A stretch of 5,460 bases of DNA from CAZQVA01 sp964596685 (GTDB lineage: Bacteria > Chlamydiota > Chlamydiia > Chlamydiales > VFKH01). Shown in pieces: positions 1-5,413 of this stretch. The position numbers were made by a program, and so were the translations under genes. Where the stretch lies: positions 1 through 5,460 of the forward strand of contig CAZQVA010000029.1 of NCBI GenBank assembly GCA_964596685.1, given 5' to 3'. The notes below the pieces were generated by a model, which saw only the letters and a program-made list of their open reading frames with translations, ran no database searches and had not been told where the DNA came from. Every line of letters begins with the position of its first letter. The first letter of the stretch is position 1.

Positions 1-94
1 TGTTAGGAAGGATGAAAAACTAGGGACTCATATTCTTTTAATATACCCACTCCAGTCCTATTAATTCTCATTCAGAATAATGCATAAAAGCTTA
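1..94. other. Left edge, no recognisable feature
   Basis: This AT-rich edge has no open frame with family resemblance on either strand and no tRNA-like or terminator-like structure that I can see. Together with the palindrome and the 96-bp repeat that follow, it makes up a 303-bp gene-free stretch. The minus-strand frame crossing 72-278 is made almost entirely of those two repeats, so I do not count it as a gene. Confidence 0.5.
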
Positions 95-197
95 TTCCCC
101 CTCTGTGTGCTCTGTGGGCTCTGTGGTTCAAAATAATTAACATAAGTTTTAAATAAAAATATTTACCACAGAGCCCACAGAGCGCACAGAGGGGGAA
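95..197. repeat. Long palindrome of 9-bp CTCTGTGNN repeats
   Basis: The left arm (95-127) and right arm (165-197) can pair over 33 bp, with a single non-Watson-Crick position (T108 opposite G184, a G-U wobble in plus-strand RNA). They enclose a 37-nt AT-rich loop (128-164). The left arm is three tandem 9-mers: CTCTGTGTG (101-109), CTCTGTGGG (110-118) and CTCTGTGGT (119-127). The right arm is their complement. From memory, CTCTGTG/CACAGAG arrays of this kind recur between genes in many unrelated bacteria and are often mis-called as small proteins with HRAHRA or LCGLCG repeats. The structure could be a mobile palindromic repeat. It also lies downstream of the minus-strand gene ending at 304 and might stop its transcription, but it has no proper T-tract. 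Confidence 0.85.
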
Positions 198-292
198 AAT
201 AAGGATTTTTTGGCAGAAGGTTGTCTGGTGAATCCTTAAGAAAAGCTTCCATTCTAGCTCTAAATAATTAACTAACACTTTGAATTACACCC
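197..292 (-). repeat. 96-bp dispersed repeat, left copy (inverted)
   Basis: The reverse complement of this segment matches 5311-5406 at 93 of 96 positions by direct comparison. Homology stops sharply at both ends. On its left the copy abuts, and shares one or two bases with, the arm of the CTCTGTG palindrome. On its right it ends 11 bp before the stop codon of the minus-strand gene. A short frame stays open in both copies in the orientation of the right copy, and includes the residues LELEWKLFLR. This could be the remnant of a coding sequence such as a transposase tail, but it is too short to identify. Confidence 0.9.
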
Positions 293-303
293 GGCTCAGG
301 TAA

Positions 304-1053
304 TCAACTTGCACCTTTTTCCATCGCAAGTTTCTTCTTCTTCCAAATTGTCCAAAGCCCCAAACTGGCAGCGAGAATTGCAAGCACAGAAACGACAGGC
401 ACGAGAACAGCCGGATGCATCACTGCAACCACTACACCTAACATCAGCACAGCAGCAGCAACTTGTAAAACGCGTCGTGCCAATGTCACCAGAGTAATCT
501 TTTTTTCCTCTTTCAAGTGTTTTAATTGAGGATTCTCAACTACAACACCCTCATTATCGACGATCTCTTCAATGCGCGAGATCGCCTGATTTTGCTTATG
601 TAAACGCCTTAGATCCACAATGATGGCACAACCAAGAGCAACACCGCCAAATGCATCGGAAACTTTTCCCATAATGGTAATTGAATCCGCAGATGGCAAT
701 ATATTTAAGGAGACCAGTTTTGTAGGCCACTCTGTAACACGATTTAATGCATTAGTAAAATCACGACCGAAGATTAACCAATCATCTGGGCTTTTAATAT
801 CCCAAGTTCTCTCACGCAATATCGTCTCTAGAGCCACCCATGTACTCAGCACACCGCTCGTAGCATTAGATATATCTTTTGCAACACGGCACTCCTTTAA
901 GCTCTCAGCAGACGCTCCATTTTGCTCCATGATGTTTATCATCAAGCGCGTTCCATTTTTAGCAATAGAAGCTACTTGGACTCCCGCATTCTTATCAAAC
1001 CAAGTAGAGTGCGTTTCCTTATGAGCTAAAGGCCGGATGGCTAAAGTTGTCAT
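304..1053 (-). CDS. Hypothetical membrane protein, Inc-like
   Basis: I do not recognise this 249-aa protein by family. Residues 1-190 are mostly soluble, with a mildly hydrophobic patch near 134-147 (AFGGVALGCAIIVD). A charged stretch at 177-189 precedes two closely spaced hydrophobic segments, about 195-212 and 216-237, separated by a short MHPA turn and followed by a lysine-rich tail (KKKK at 238-241). A hairpin of two membrane segments is the hallmark of chlamydial inclusion membrane (Inc) proteins, which are type III secreted into the host vacuole membrane. Here it is C-terminal, and no classical signal peptide is present. The ATG at 1053 is preceded by GAGGG three bases upstream, which supports this start. 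The gene is divergent from nrdR and stands alone. The Inc assignment is inference; an ordinary inner-membrane protein is equally possible. Confidence 0.75.
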   Translation of the reverse strand: MTTLAIRPLAHKETHSTWFDKNAGVQVASIAKNGTRLMINIMEQNGASAESLKECRVAKDISNATSGVLSTWVALETILRERTWDIKSPDDWLIFGRDFTNALNRVTEWPTKLVSLNILPSADSITIMGKVSDAFGGVALGCAIIVDLRRLHKQNQAISRIEEIVDNEGVVVENPQLKHLKEEKKITLVTLARRVLQVAAAVLMLGVVVAVMHPAVLVPVVSVLAILAASLGLWTIWKKKKLAMEKGAS

Positions 1054-1077
1054 AAACCCTCATGTAATTTCAAATTA

Positions 1078-1109
1078 ATAATACACACTTGCGGTTAATT
1101 AGTAAACAA
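1078..1109 (-). promoter_or_regulatory. Candidate promoter of the minus-strand gene
   Basis: Read on the minus strand, TTGTTT (complement of 1104-1109) lies 18 bp from TGTATT (complement of 1080-1085). An overlapping TATTAT (complement of 1078-1083) has 20-bp spacing. This would start transcription some 15-25 bp before the ATG at 1053. The region is very AT-rich, so chance matches are likely. Confidence 0.35.
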
Positions 1110-1150
1110 TAATTAATTTATTTCATTTTAATTATTAAAAAATTAACGTG

Positions 1151-1180
1151 TTGTTTTAAAAAGAGTGTTCGTGCTATTTA
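1151..1180 (+). promoter_or_regulatory. Candidate promoter of nrdR operon
   Basis: TTGTTT (1151-1156) and TATTTA (1175-1180) are spaced 18 bp apart, in the pattern of a housekeeping sigma factor promoter. They would give a leader of roughly 35-40 nt before the nrdR ATG at 1225. I found no convincing NrdR-box pair here, so autoregulation is not evident. AT-rich context lowers the certainty. Confidence 0.4.
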
Positions 1181-1224
1181 CAAGCTTTACTGCGGCTTTT
1201 AAGTTAAATCCAGAGTTTTAGAAA

Positions 1225-1704
1225 ATGAAATGTCCTTTTTGTGGTGATAGCGAGCTAAAAGTCACCGACTCGCGCAATGCGCCCGAACAAAACGCCATTA
1301 GAAGGCGTCGCGAATGTTTGGGGTGCAACCGTCGCTTTACTACTTTTGAAACAGTAGAACTAGCCATTCAAGTCCATAAACGCGATGGCCGTTTTGAAGA
1401 TTTTCAGGTAGAAAAGCTGATGAAAGGCATGGAAGCCTCCTGCATGCACCGCCCCATAAGCCGCGAACAAATTAAGCAGGTGGCTCATCAGATTATGATT
1501 GAACTTATGGATAAGCAAGCTAGAGAGATTTCGAGTCGTGAATTAGGAGAGATTGTGATGCATCACTTGCAGCATTTGGATCCAATTGCGTATATTCGCT
1601 TTGCATGCGTTTATCGTCGTTTCAAAGATATTGGTGAACTTGAAAAAGCCATCGCCTATATCAGTCGCAAAGAAGCCGATAAGGACACCACATCAAAGGA
1701 GTAA
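1225..1704 (+). CDS. nrdR: Transcriptional repressor NrdR
   Basis: NrdR represses ribonucleotide reductase genes in response to the ATP/dATP balance, binding paired NrdR boxes in their promoters. The 159-aa product has the family's usual length and architecture. An N-terminal zinc ribbon carries C3-x2-C6 and C31-x2-C34 around a basic stretch (RRRRE, 26-30). It is followed by the RRFTTFE motif (36-42), and an ATP-cone domain begins near VHKRDGR (50-56) and runs to about residue 140. All four zinc cysteines are present. The C-terminal YIRFACVYRRFKDIGEL region also matches family members. The Shine-Dalgarno is weak (AGAG at 1212-1215), but the zinc ribbon fixes the start because it begins at residue 3. 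It leads the operon with the DksA-like gene and lspA, an order I remember from Chlamydia. Confidence 0.96.
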   Translation: MKCPFCGDSELKVTDSRNAPEQNAIRRRRECLGCNRRFTTFETVELAIQVHKRDGRFEDFQVEKLMKGMEASCMHRPISREQIKQVAHQIMIELMDKQAREISSRELGEIVMHHLQHLDPIAYIRFACVYRRFKDIGELEKAIAYISRKEADKDTTSKE

Positions 1705-1712
1705 GGAAGGTT

Positions 1713-2096
1713 ATGGTTCAAAAGAAAAGCGAACTCACAAAAAAGGATTGGAGTAAATTCAAGACAAAGCTTGAAGCTATGCGAGCCCAATTGACTCACA
1801 CCCTGCATGGCACAACCATGGAAGTTATGTCTCCTGTGGCAGCTACTGGGTATTCTCAGCATCAGGCAGATCAAGGTACCGACGATTTTGATCGAACGAT
1901 CAACTTAGAGCTCTCACATTCTGAATACACCTTATTGCGCCAAATTGATCGAGCCTTAGAAAAGATCCACGAAGGCAATTACGGCATCTGTGATGTCACC
2001 AAAGAACCTATTCCACTGGCACGTTTAGAGGCCATTCCCTATGCCACCATGACAGTACAGGCGCAAGAGAGCTATGAAAAAGGTTATTTGCAATGA
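1713..2096 (+). CDS. dksA: DksA/TraR-family regulator, degenerate zinc finger
   Basis: DksA-family proteins insert a coiled coil into the RNA polymerase secondary channel and alter initiation, often together with ppGpp. The 127-aa product has helical segments at about 9-35 and 65-88. A tip motif D57-D-F-D60-R-T62 aligns with the DxxDxA coiled-coil tip of E. coli DksA, with Thr in place of the functional Ala. The C-terminal globular part (90-121) keeps the finger framework (YGIC, EPIPLARLEAIPYAT, Q-x-QE). However, the four-cysteine zinc site is reduced to C93, with T96, T114 and A117 at the other three positions. This resembles the cysteine-poor DksA2 type of Pseudomonas, which works without zinc. 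The start is supported by AGGAAGG at 1704-1710, overlapping the nrdR stop. Its TGA overlaps the lspA ATG. The symbol marks family membership, and the functional match to DksA proper is inferred. Confidence 0.88.
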   Translation: MVQKKSELTKKDWSKFKTKLEAMRAQLTHTLHGTTMEVMSPVAATGYSQHQADQGTDDFDRTINLELSHSEYTLLRQIDRALEKIHEGNYGICDVTKEPIPLARLEAIPYATMTVQAQESYEKGYLQ

Positions 2097-2620
2097 TCTC
2101 TCCATCCCCGAAACGCTTTTTCCTCCTGTTTTTTATCCTATTGGTCATCATTGGGCTTGATGCTGCAAGCAAAAGCTTTATTGTGCATACCTTGCCCAAT
2201 TATACTCCTTTTTTACCTTCTGAAATTGTCGTTTTCCGCAACTTCATTGGAATCGATTTCTCCCTGATCCATGAAATCAATCGCGGCGCAGCCTGGGGAA
2301 TATTTGCCAATTTTCAACCTTATTTAATGTTTGTGCGATTTGCCTTGATTATGGCACTCTTTATCTACCTTTGCTTTTTTAACAAACATCTGAAAACACA
2401 ACTCCCCTTCCTTTTGATCCTTGCAGGGGCAATTGGAAATGTCATCGATTTTTTTATTTATGGCCACGTCGTCGACATGTTCCAATTCGTACTTTGGGGC
2501 TATCACTACCCGGTTTTTAATATTGCTGACATCAGTATATGCTGCGGTGTTCTGTGGCTTGGGATGCAGATGATACGCGACAGCATCGTTCAATATCGCG
2601 CCAAGGGGGTTGTGAGCTAA
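2093..2620 (+). CDS. lspA: Lipoprotein signal peptidase (signal peptidase II)
   Basis: LspA is the inner-membrane aspartyl protease that removes signal peptides from diacylglyceryl-modified prolipoproteins. The 175-aa product is of normal length, with four hydrophobic segments (about 9-23, 78-96, 103-121 and 141-160). Family motifs appear in order: D23-x3-K27 in the first helix, N63-R-G-A-A (GAA motif), G115-N116-x2-D119, VVD128, and FN143-x-AD146. D128 and D146 are the expected catalytic pair, and both are intact. One oddity is that the D-R of the usual GNxxDR motif is D119-F120 here, so a normally conserved arginine is missing. The ATG overlaps the previous stop codon (ATGA at 2093-2096), with AAAAAGG at 2077-2083 as ribosome binding site, indicating translational coupling. 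A terminator-like palindrome follows the stop. Confidence 0.95.
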   Translation: MISPSPKRFFLLFFILLVIIGLDAASKSFIVHTLPNYTPFLPSEIVVFRNFIGIDFSLIHEINRGAAWGIFANFQPYLMFVRFALIMALFIYLCFFNKHLKTQLPFLLILAGAIGNVIDFFIYGHVVDMFQFVLWGYHYPVFNIADISICCGVLWLGMQMIRDSIVQYRAKGVVS

Positions 2621-2628
2621 GGAACTAT

Positions 2629-2795
2629 GTATACCCATCCCATCTGAAGAATTGGTTTTAGGCCGAAGAAAAAGCTTCCGCGATCGCGCCAGAAAAAAAG
2701 CCCCCATATTACTAATATGAGGACTTTTTTTCTGACTCGAGCCCGGGGCTTTCTCTTCTGTCTAAAATCCAATTCTTCAGATGGGATGGGTATAC
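2629..2795. repeat. 167-bp near-perfect palindrome between operons
   Basis: The segment folds on itself around base C2712 with essentially no loop. The outer arms (2629-2655 and 2769-2795) are perfect complements over 27 bp, from GTATACCC to GAATTGG. The inner arms (2690-2711 and 2713-2734) match at 20 of 22 positions. The middle parts are only partly complementary, and the left side carries its own palindrome CGCGATCGCG (2679-2688). This is much longer than a normal intrinsic terminator. It resembles a miniature inverted-repeat element that now sits between lspA and the next operon. No direct target duplication is obvious at the edges. Confidence 0.88.
2690..2734. terminator. Bidirectional terminator-like hairpin core
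   Basis: The core reads A7-G-x-CC-x-CATATTA, then a single C, then the complementary arm ending C-T7. A plus-strand transcript therefore ends in a T-tract after the stem, and so does a minus-strand transcript. Two positions (2701/2723 and 2704/2720) are C-A mismatches in plus-strand RNA but G-U wobbles in minus-strand RNA, so the stem is slightly better in the minus direction. It lies about 70 bp after the lspA stop, and it probably ends the nrdR-dksA-lspA transcript. Confidence 0.6.
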
Positions 2796-2796
2796 T
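2791..2796 (+). promoter_or_regulatory. Possible -10 box for the second operon
   Basis: TATACT closely matches a -10 hexamer. It straddles the outer end of the large palindrome, 25 bp before the methyltransferase ATG. No good -35 element is visible at 16-18 bp upstream. If the hairpin does stop upstream transcription, a promoter must lie about here, which is the main argument for it. The evidence is otherwise thin. Confidence 0.25.
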
Positions 2797-2811
2797 GGAC
2801 TTTAAATCGAC

Positions 2812-2815
2812 AGGA
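2812..2815 (+). promoter_or_regulatory. Ribosome binding site choosing the ATG at 2822
   Basis: AGGA is placed six bases before ATG 2822. The alternative in-frame starts at 2717 and 2786 lie inside the palindrome and would add up to 35 residues translated from repeat DNA, so the downstream start is preferred. Confidence 0.6.
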
Positions 2816-2821
2816 ATAGAA

Positions 2822-3649
2822 ATGCCCTTCTCAAAGACAGCCCTACTTATTACGAGCGCACAAAATCCAAAAATCAAACAAGCTCTTGACCTTAACCACA
2901 GAAGAGAGCGCGATACATCGCAGCTCTTTATCATTGAAGGCTACCGCGAACTATGCCGCGCACAAGAAGCTAAGACGCCAATTGAAACCCTCTTTTTTTG
3001 CCCCGAGCTCTTTCTTGGAACTAATGAAAAGGCACTCATCGATCGCCTTTCTGGTCATCACTACCAATGCCCTGAAAAACTTTTTACTAAAATATCCTAT
3101 CGCGATCGCCCCGATGGACTTCTTGCCATTGCGCGCCAAACTCACCGCTCACTGCATGACCTTGAAAAGCTCCTAAAAAATAAGAAGGATCCTTTTTTAG
3201 TCATTGCAGAGGGCATTGAAAAGCCCGGCAACTTGGGTACAATTCTTCGCAGCTGTGATGCTATGGGTGCAGATGCTCTTCTTTTATGCGATCAATGCAC
3301 CGACCTTTTCAACCCTAATACTGTACGCGCTAGTGTAGGCACCCTCTTTTGTGTGCCTGTGATTGAATGTTCTTCAGAAGAGGCATTGACTTTTTTGCGC
3401 GACAAAGGCATCAAAGTAGTGGCTGCAACACCTGAAGCAACCAAGCCTCTTTTTCATGAAGATTGCTGCAGAGCAGTCGCTATTGCTTTGGGAACTGAAC
3501 AATATGGCCTTTCAGAGGTTTGGAGAAAGTCATGCGATGTCGCCGTCCAGATCCCTATGCTCGGGCATGCTGACTCTCTTAATGTTGCAATGGCCACCAC
3601 AATTATGCTCTACGAAACAAGAAGGCAACGCAATGCACAATCTCATTGA
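2822..3649 (+). CDS. SpoU/TrmH-family RNA 2'-O-methyltransferase
   Basis: The enzyme transfers a methyl group from S-adenosylmethionine to a ribose 2'-OH in tRNA or rRNA, using the knotted SPOUT fold. Counting from ATG 2822 the protein has 275 aa, normal for the family. Residues 8-45 (ITSAQNPKIK and FIIEGYREL) form the N-terminal substrate-binding region found in RlmB/TsnR-like members. The three SpoU motifs follow: N137-x-G-x3-R143 with NPNTVRASVG (164-173), GTEQYGL (224-230), and IPMLGHADSLNVAMA (244-258), which carries the conserved SLN. The frame stays open upstream to ATG 2717, but that extension is encoded by the intergenic palindrome. The gene overlaps gmhA by 17 nt. The exact RNA target (rRNA or tRNA position) cannot be told from sequence, so no symbol is given. 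Confidence 0.92.
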   Translation: MPFSKTALLITSAQNPKIKQALDLNHRRERDTSQLFIIEGYRELCRAQEAKTPIETLFFCPELFLGTNEKALIDRLSGHHYQCPEKLFTKISYRDRPDGLLAIARQTHRSLHDLEKLLKNKKDPFLVIAEGIEKPGNLGTILRSCDAMGADALLLCDQCTDLFNPNTVRASVGTLFCVPVIECSSEEALTFLRDKGIKVVAATPEATKPLFHEDCCRAVAIALGTEQYGLSEVWRKSCDVAVQIPMLGHADSLNVAMATTIMLYETRRQRNAQSH

Positions 3650-4208
3650 TTTTTCAATCAAGCAAGCACTTCAAGGAATTGAACATCTCAATTCGCCTAC
3701 TGGCAAGCACTTTTTACAAGAATCAGCACGCGCCATGGAACAGACCATCCGCTCAGGAGGGAAAATTCTTCTAGCAGGAAATGGGGGCTCTCTCGCTGAG
3801 GCGATTCATTTTGCTGAAGAACTCACTGGCCGTTATCGCAAAACTCGCCCTCCCTTTGCTGCACTCGCTTTAGCAGATTCTTCCCATATTACTTGCACAA
3901 CTAATGACATGGGATTTGATGAGATTTTTTCTCGCCCCCTCATGGCTCTTGGCCACAAAGAGGACCTTTTTATCGCTCTTTCCACAAGCGGCAACTCAAA
4001 AAATCTTGTCACGGCTCTCGAGGTATCCAAAAAAATTGGCATGGCAAGCATTAGCTTATTAGGCAAAGATGGAGGTCTCATGCGTGGGATGTCCACGATC
4101 GAATGGATTGTAGATGGTCCAACTACCTCTGATCGCATTCAAGAAGCCCACCTTGTCGCCCTACATATCATGATTGAACTTTTTGAACACTTGATGGGAT
4201 GCGCTTAG
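3633..4208 (+). CDS. gmhA: Phosphoheptose isomerase GmhA
   Basis: GmhA converts sedoheptulose 7-phosphate to D-glycero-D-manno-heptose 7-phosphate, the first step toward ADP-heptose for the LPS inner core. Counting from ATG 3633 the protein has 191 aa, matching the E. coli enzyme's length. It is a single SIS domain with GNGGS (49-53), HFAEELTGRYR (59-69), STSGNS (117-122), GKDGG (144-148) and DRIQEAH (167-173). The residues aligning with the E. coli zinc and active site are all present: H59, E63, Q170 and H178. The frame is open further upstream to 3456, but that part overlaps the methyltransferase. ATG 3633 has GAAGG seven bases before it and aligns with known starts. It overlaps the previous gene by 17 nt and lpxK by 10 nt, so the three are probably translationally coupled. 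Other SIS-domain proteins such as DiaA are less likely given the near-complete match to GmhA motifs. Confidence 0.93.
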   Translation: MHNLIDFSIKQALQGIEHLNSPTGKHFLQESARAMEQTIRSGGKILLAGNGGSLAEAIHFAEELTGRYRKTRPPFAALALADSSHITCTTNDMGFDEIFSRPLMALGHKEDLFIALSTSGNSKNLVTALEVSKKIGMASISLLGKDGGLMRGMSTIEWIVDGPTTSDRIQEAHLVALHIMIELFEHLMGCA

Positions 4209-5266
4209 AACTTTTTTGGCAAAAACTTATTGACACCCCTCCGCTGCCACTATGGTGGCGGATTCCTCTGAGCATTCTAGCTATCTGCTACACAGTGCTT
4301 CTCCGTTTGCGACATTTTTATTGGGACCACATTAAAACCCCTAAAAAGGCACCTCTCCCTCTTATATGTATCGGCAGCCCCTACGCTGGAGGTATGGGAA
4401 AGACCCCTTTTACGCTCTTCCTTATTTCCGAGTTAGAGCTCTACTTCCAAAGTGAAACGATGGCTATTATCTCTAGAGGGTATAAGAGTCAATCTGAAAG
4501 AAGCTCTCAACCGCAAATTCTTCCTAAAACTGCCCCTACCCCTCTTCTTGCAAGTCAATTTGGCGATGAACCAATACTTATGAATCACAGTCACAAAGGT
4601 CCTGTCATCGTATGCAAAGATCGCTACCGGGCAGCTTGTCTTGCAAAAACACAGGGAGCGACTCTGGCAATTCTTGACGACGCTATGCAACATCGCGCCC
4701 TCCAATACGACTGGTTAATTGAACTTGTCGATGGAGACGTTTGGAAAGGTCACCTGCACAAGCTTCTCCCAAGAGGACGCCTCAGAGATCTACCAGAACG
4801 CATTAACCTTGCAGATCTGGTCGTCTCCTGGAATACTCCTATTGCAACTTCACGCCCACAGATATGCCTTCAATACATTCTTGAGGGATTCTACCATCTA
4901 GATGGCACCCCTGTTGCAAAATTTATCGGTCCAATTGCCCTGGTAGCTGGATTAGCGCGTCCCGAACGTTTGATTAAACAACTATCCGTTTACGGTTTTG
5001 ACTGCGTAGGGACACTTTTTAGCATCGACCATGAACTTCCAACAGAGAGCGAGTTAAAGCGCTTCTCCTCAGAGGCAAAGGCTTCAGGAGCTGCATGGAT
5101 TGTTTGCACAGAAAAAGACGCCGTGAAATGGCCACCTATAACGCTATCCCTTCCTGTCGCCATCATGAAAAGCACCATACAGTGTACTAAAGAGACGCAA
5201 TCCATTCTTCAGAATTTTGTACGCCAAATCGCTGCAAATTGCAAAAAAAAACCAAATGTAATCTAG
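4199..5266 (+). CDS. lpxK: Tetraacyldisaccharide 4'-kinase LpxK
   Basis: LpxK phosphorylates the 4' position of the lipid A disaccharide precursor on the cytoplasmic face of the inner membrane. The 355-aa protein has an N-terminal membrane helix (about 18-40). A P-loop follows: G59-S-P-Y-A-G-G-M-G-K68-T69-P, where the family usually has GGTGKTP, so Met replaces Thr. Then come SRGY (92-95), GDEP (122-125), DDAMQH (160-165; usually DDGLQH), LLPRGRLRD (189-197), a D277-H278 pair that may correspond to the family's DHH motif, and TEKDAVKW (304-311). The order and spacing fit LpxK throughout. It is the last gene of the operon and starts inside gmhA, with only a weak GGG-type ribosome binding site, consistent with coupling to gmhA. 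No intrinsic terminator is visible after the stop; the 96-bp repeat begins 45 bp downstream. Confidence 0.95.
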   Translation: MRLELFWQKLIDTPPLPLWWRIPLSILAICYTVLLRLRHFYWDHIKTPKKAPLPLICIGSPYAGGMGKTPFTLFLISELELYFQSETMAIISRGYKSQSERSSQPQILPKTAPTPLLASQFGDEPILMNHSHKGPVIVCKDRYRAACLAKTQGATLAILDDAMQHRALQYDWLIELVDGDVWKGHLHKLLPRGRLRDLPERINLADLVVSWNTPIATSRPQICLQYILEGFYHLDGTPVAKFIGPIALVAGLARPERLIKQLSVYGFDCVGTLFSIDHELPTESELKRFSSEAKASGAAWIVCTEKDAVKWPPITLSLPVAIMKSTIQCTKETQSILQNFVRQIAANCKKKPNVI

Positions 5267-5278
5267 TATTGCGCATAG

Positions 5279-5413
5279 CTGGACCAAACAAAAAGATAGA
5301 CGACCGCATTGGGTGTAATTCAAAGTGTTAGCTAACTATTTAGAGCTAGAATGGAAGCTTTTCTTAAGGCTTCACCAGACAACCTTCTGCCAAAAAATCC
5401 TTATTTGGTCCGG
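5279..5413. repeat. 13-bp inverted repeat around the right 96-bp copy
   Basis: CTGGACCAAACAA (5279-5291) is the reverse complement of 5401-5413 at 11 of 13 positions, including an exact 8-bp core GGACCAAA / TTTGGTCC. The pair encloses the right copy of the 96-bp repeat plus about 20 bp. It may mark element ends or be chance. Confidence 0.4.
5311..5406 (+). repeat. 96-bp dispersed repeat, right copy
   Basis: This is the inverted partner of 197-292, with three substitutions in 96 bp. The flanking sequence is unrelated to that of the left copy: here it is preceded by the lpxK downstream region and followed by IS-end-like repeats instead of the CTCTGTG palindrome. The frame starting near 5328 stays open through the copy. 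The three differences would be two conservative amino-acid changes and one silent change. Confidence 0.9.

Noticed and set aside
49..59. ATACCCACTCC near the left edge, similar to the outer arm of the palindrome at 2629
   Set aside because: The match is only about ten bases and does not extend; it is not enough to call another copy.
95..197. CRISPR array
   Set aside because: The 9-bp units are contiguous, without spacers, and form an inverted pair, not 25-40-bp direct repeats with unique spacers.
72..278. 68-codon minus-strand open frame with HRAHRAHR repeats
   Set aside because: It is composed of the 9-bp palindrome repeats and the 96-bp repeat, has no independent start signal, and looks like the usual false small-protein call on such repeats.
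2679..2688. CGCGATCGCG palindrome as a cyanobacterial HIP1-type site
   Set aside because: The octamer GCGATCGC occurs here and once more near 3101, but two hits are no enrichment and the genes do not suggest a cyanobacterium.
2734..2748. Adjacent CTCGAG and CCCGGG, resembling a cloning polylinker
   Set aside because: They lie within the partly paired arms of the native palindrome, with no other vector-like sequence nearby; chance is the simpler reading.
2717..2821. N-terminal extension of the methyltransferase
   Set aside because: The extra 35 residues are translated from the right half of the palindrome, and SpoU-family similarity begins only after ATG 2822, which has its own AGGA site.
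3456..3632. N-terminal extension of gmhA
   Set aside because: It would overlap the methyltransferase catalytic region, including its last motif, in another frame. ATG 3633 aligns with GmhA starts and has a GAAGG site.
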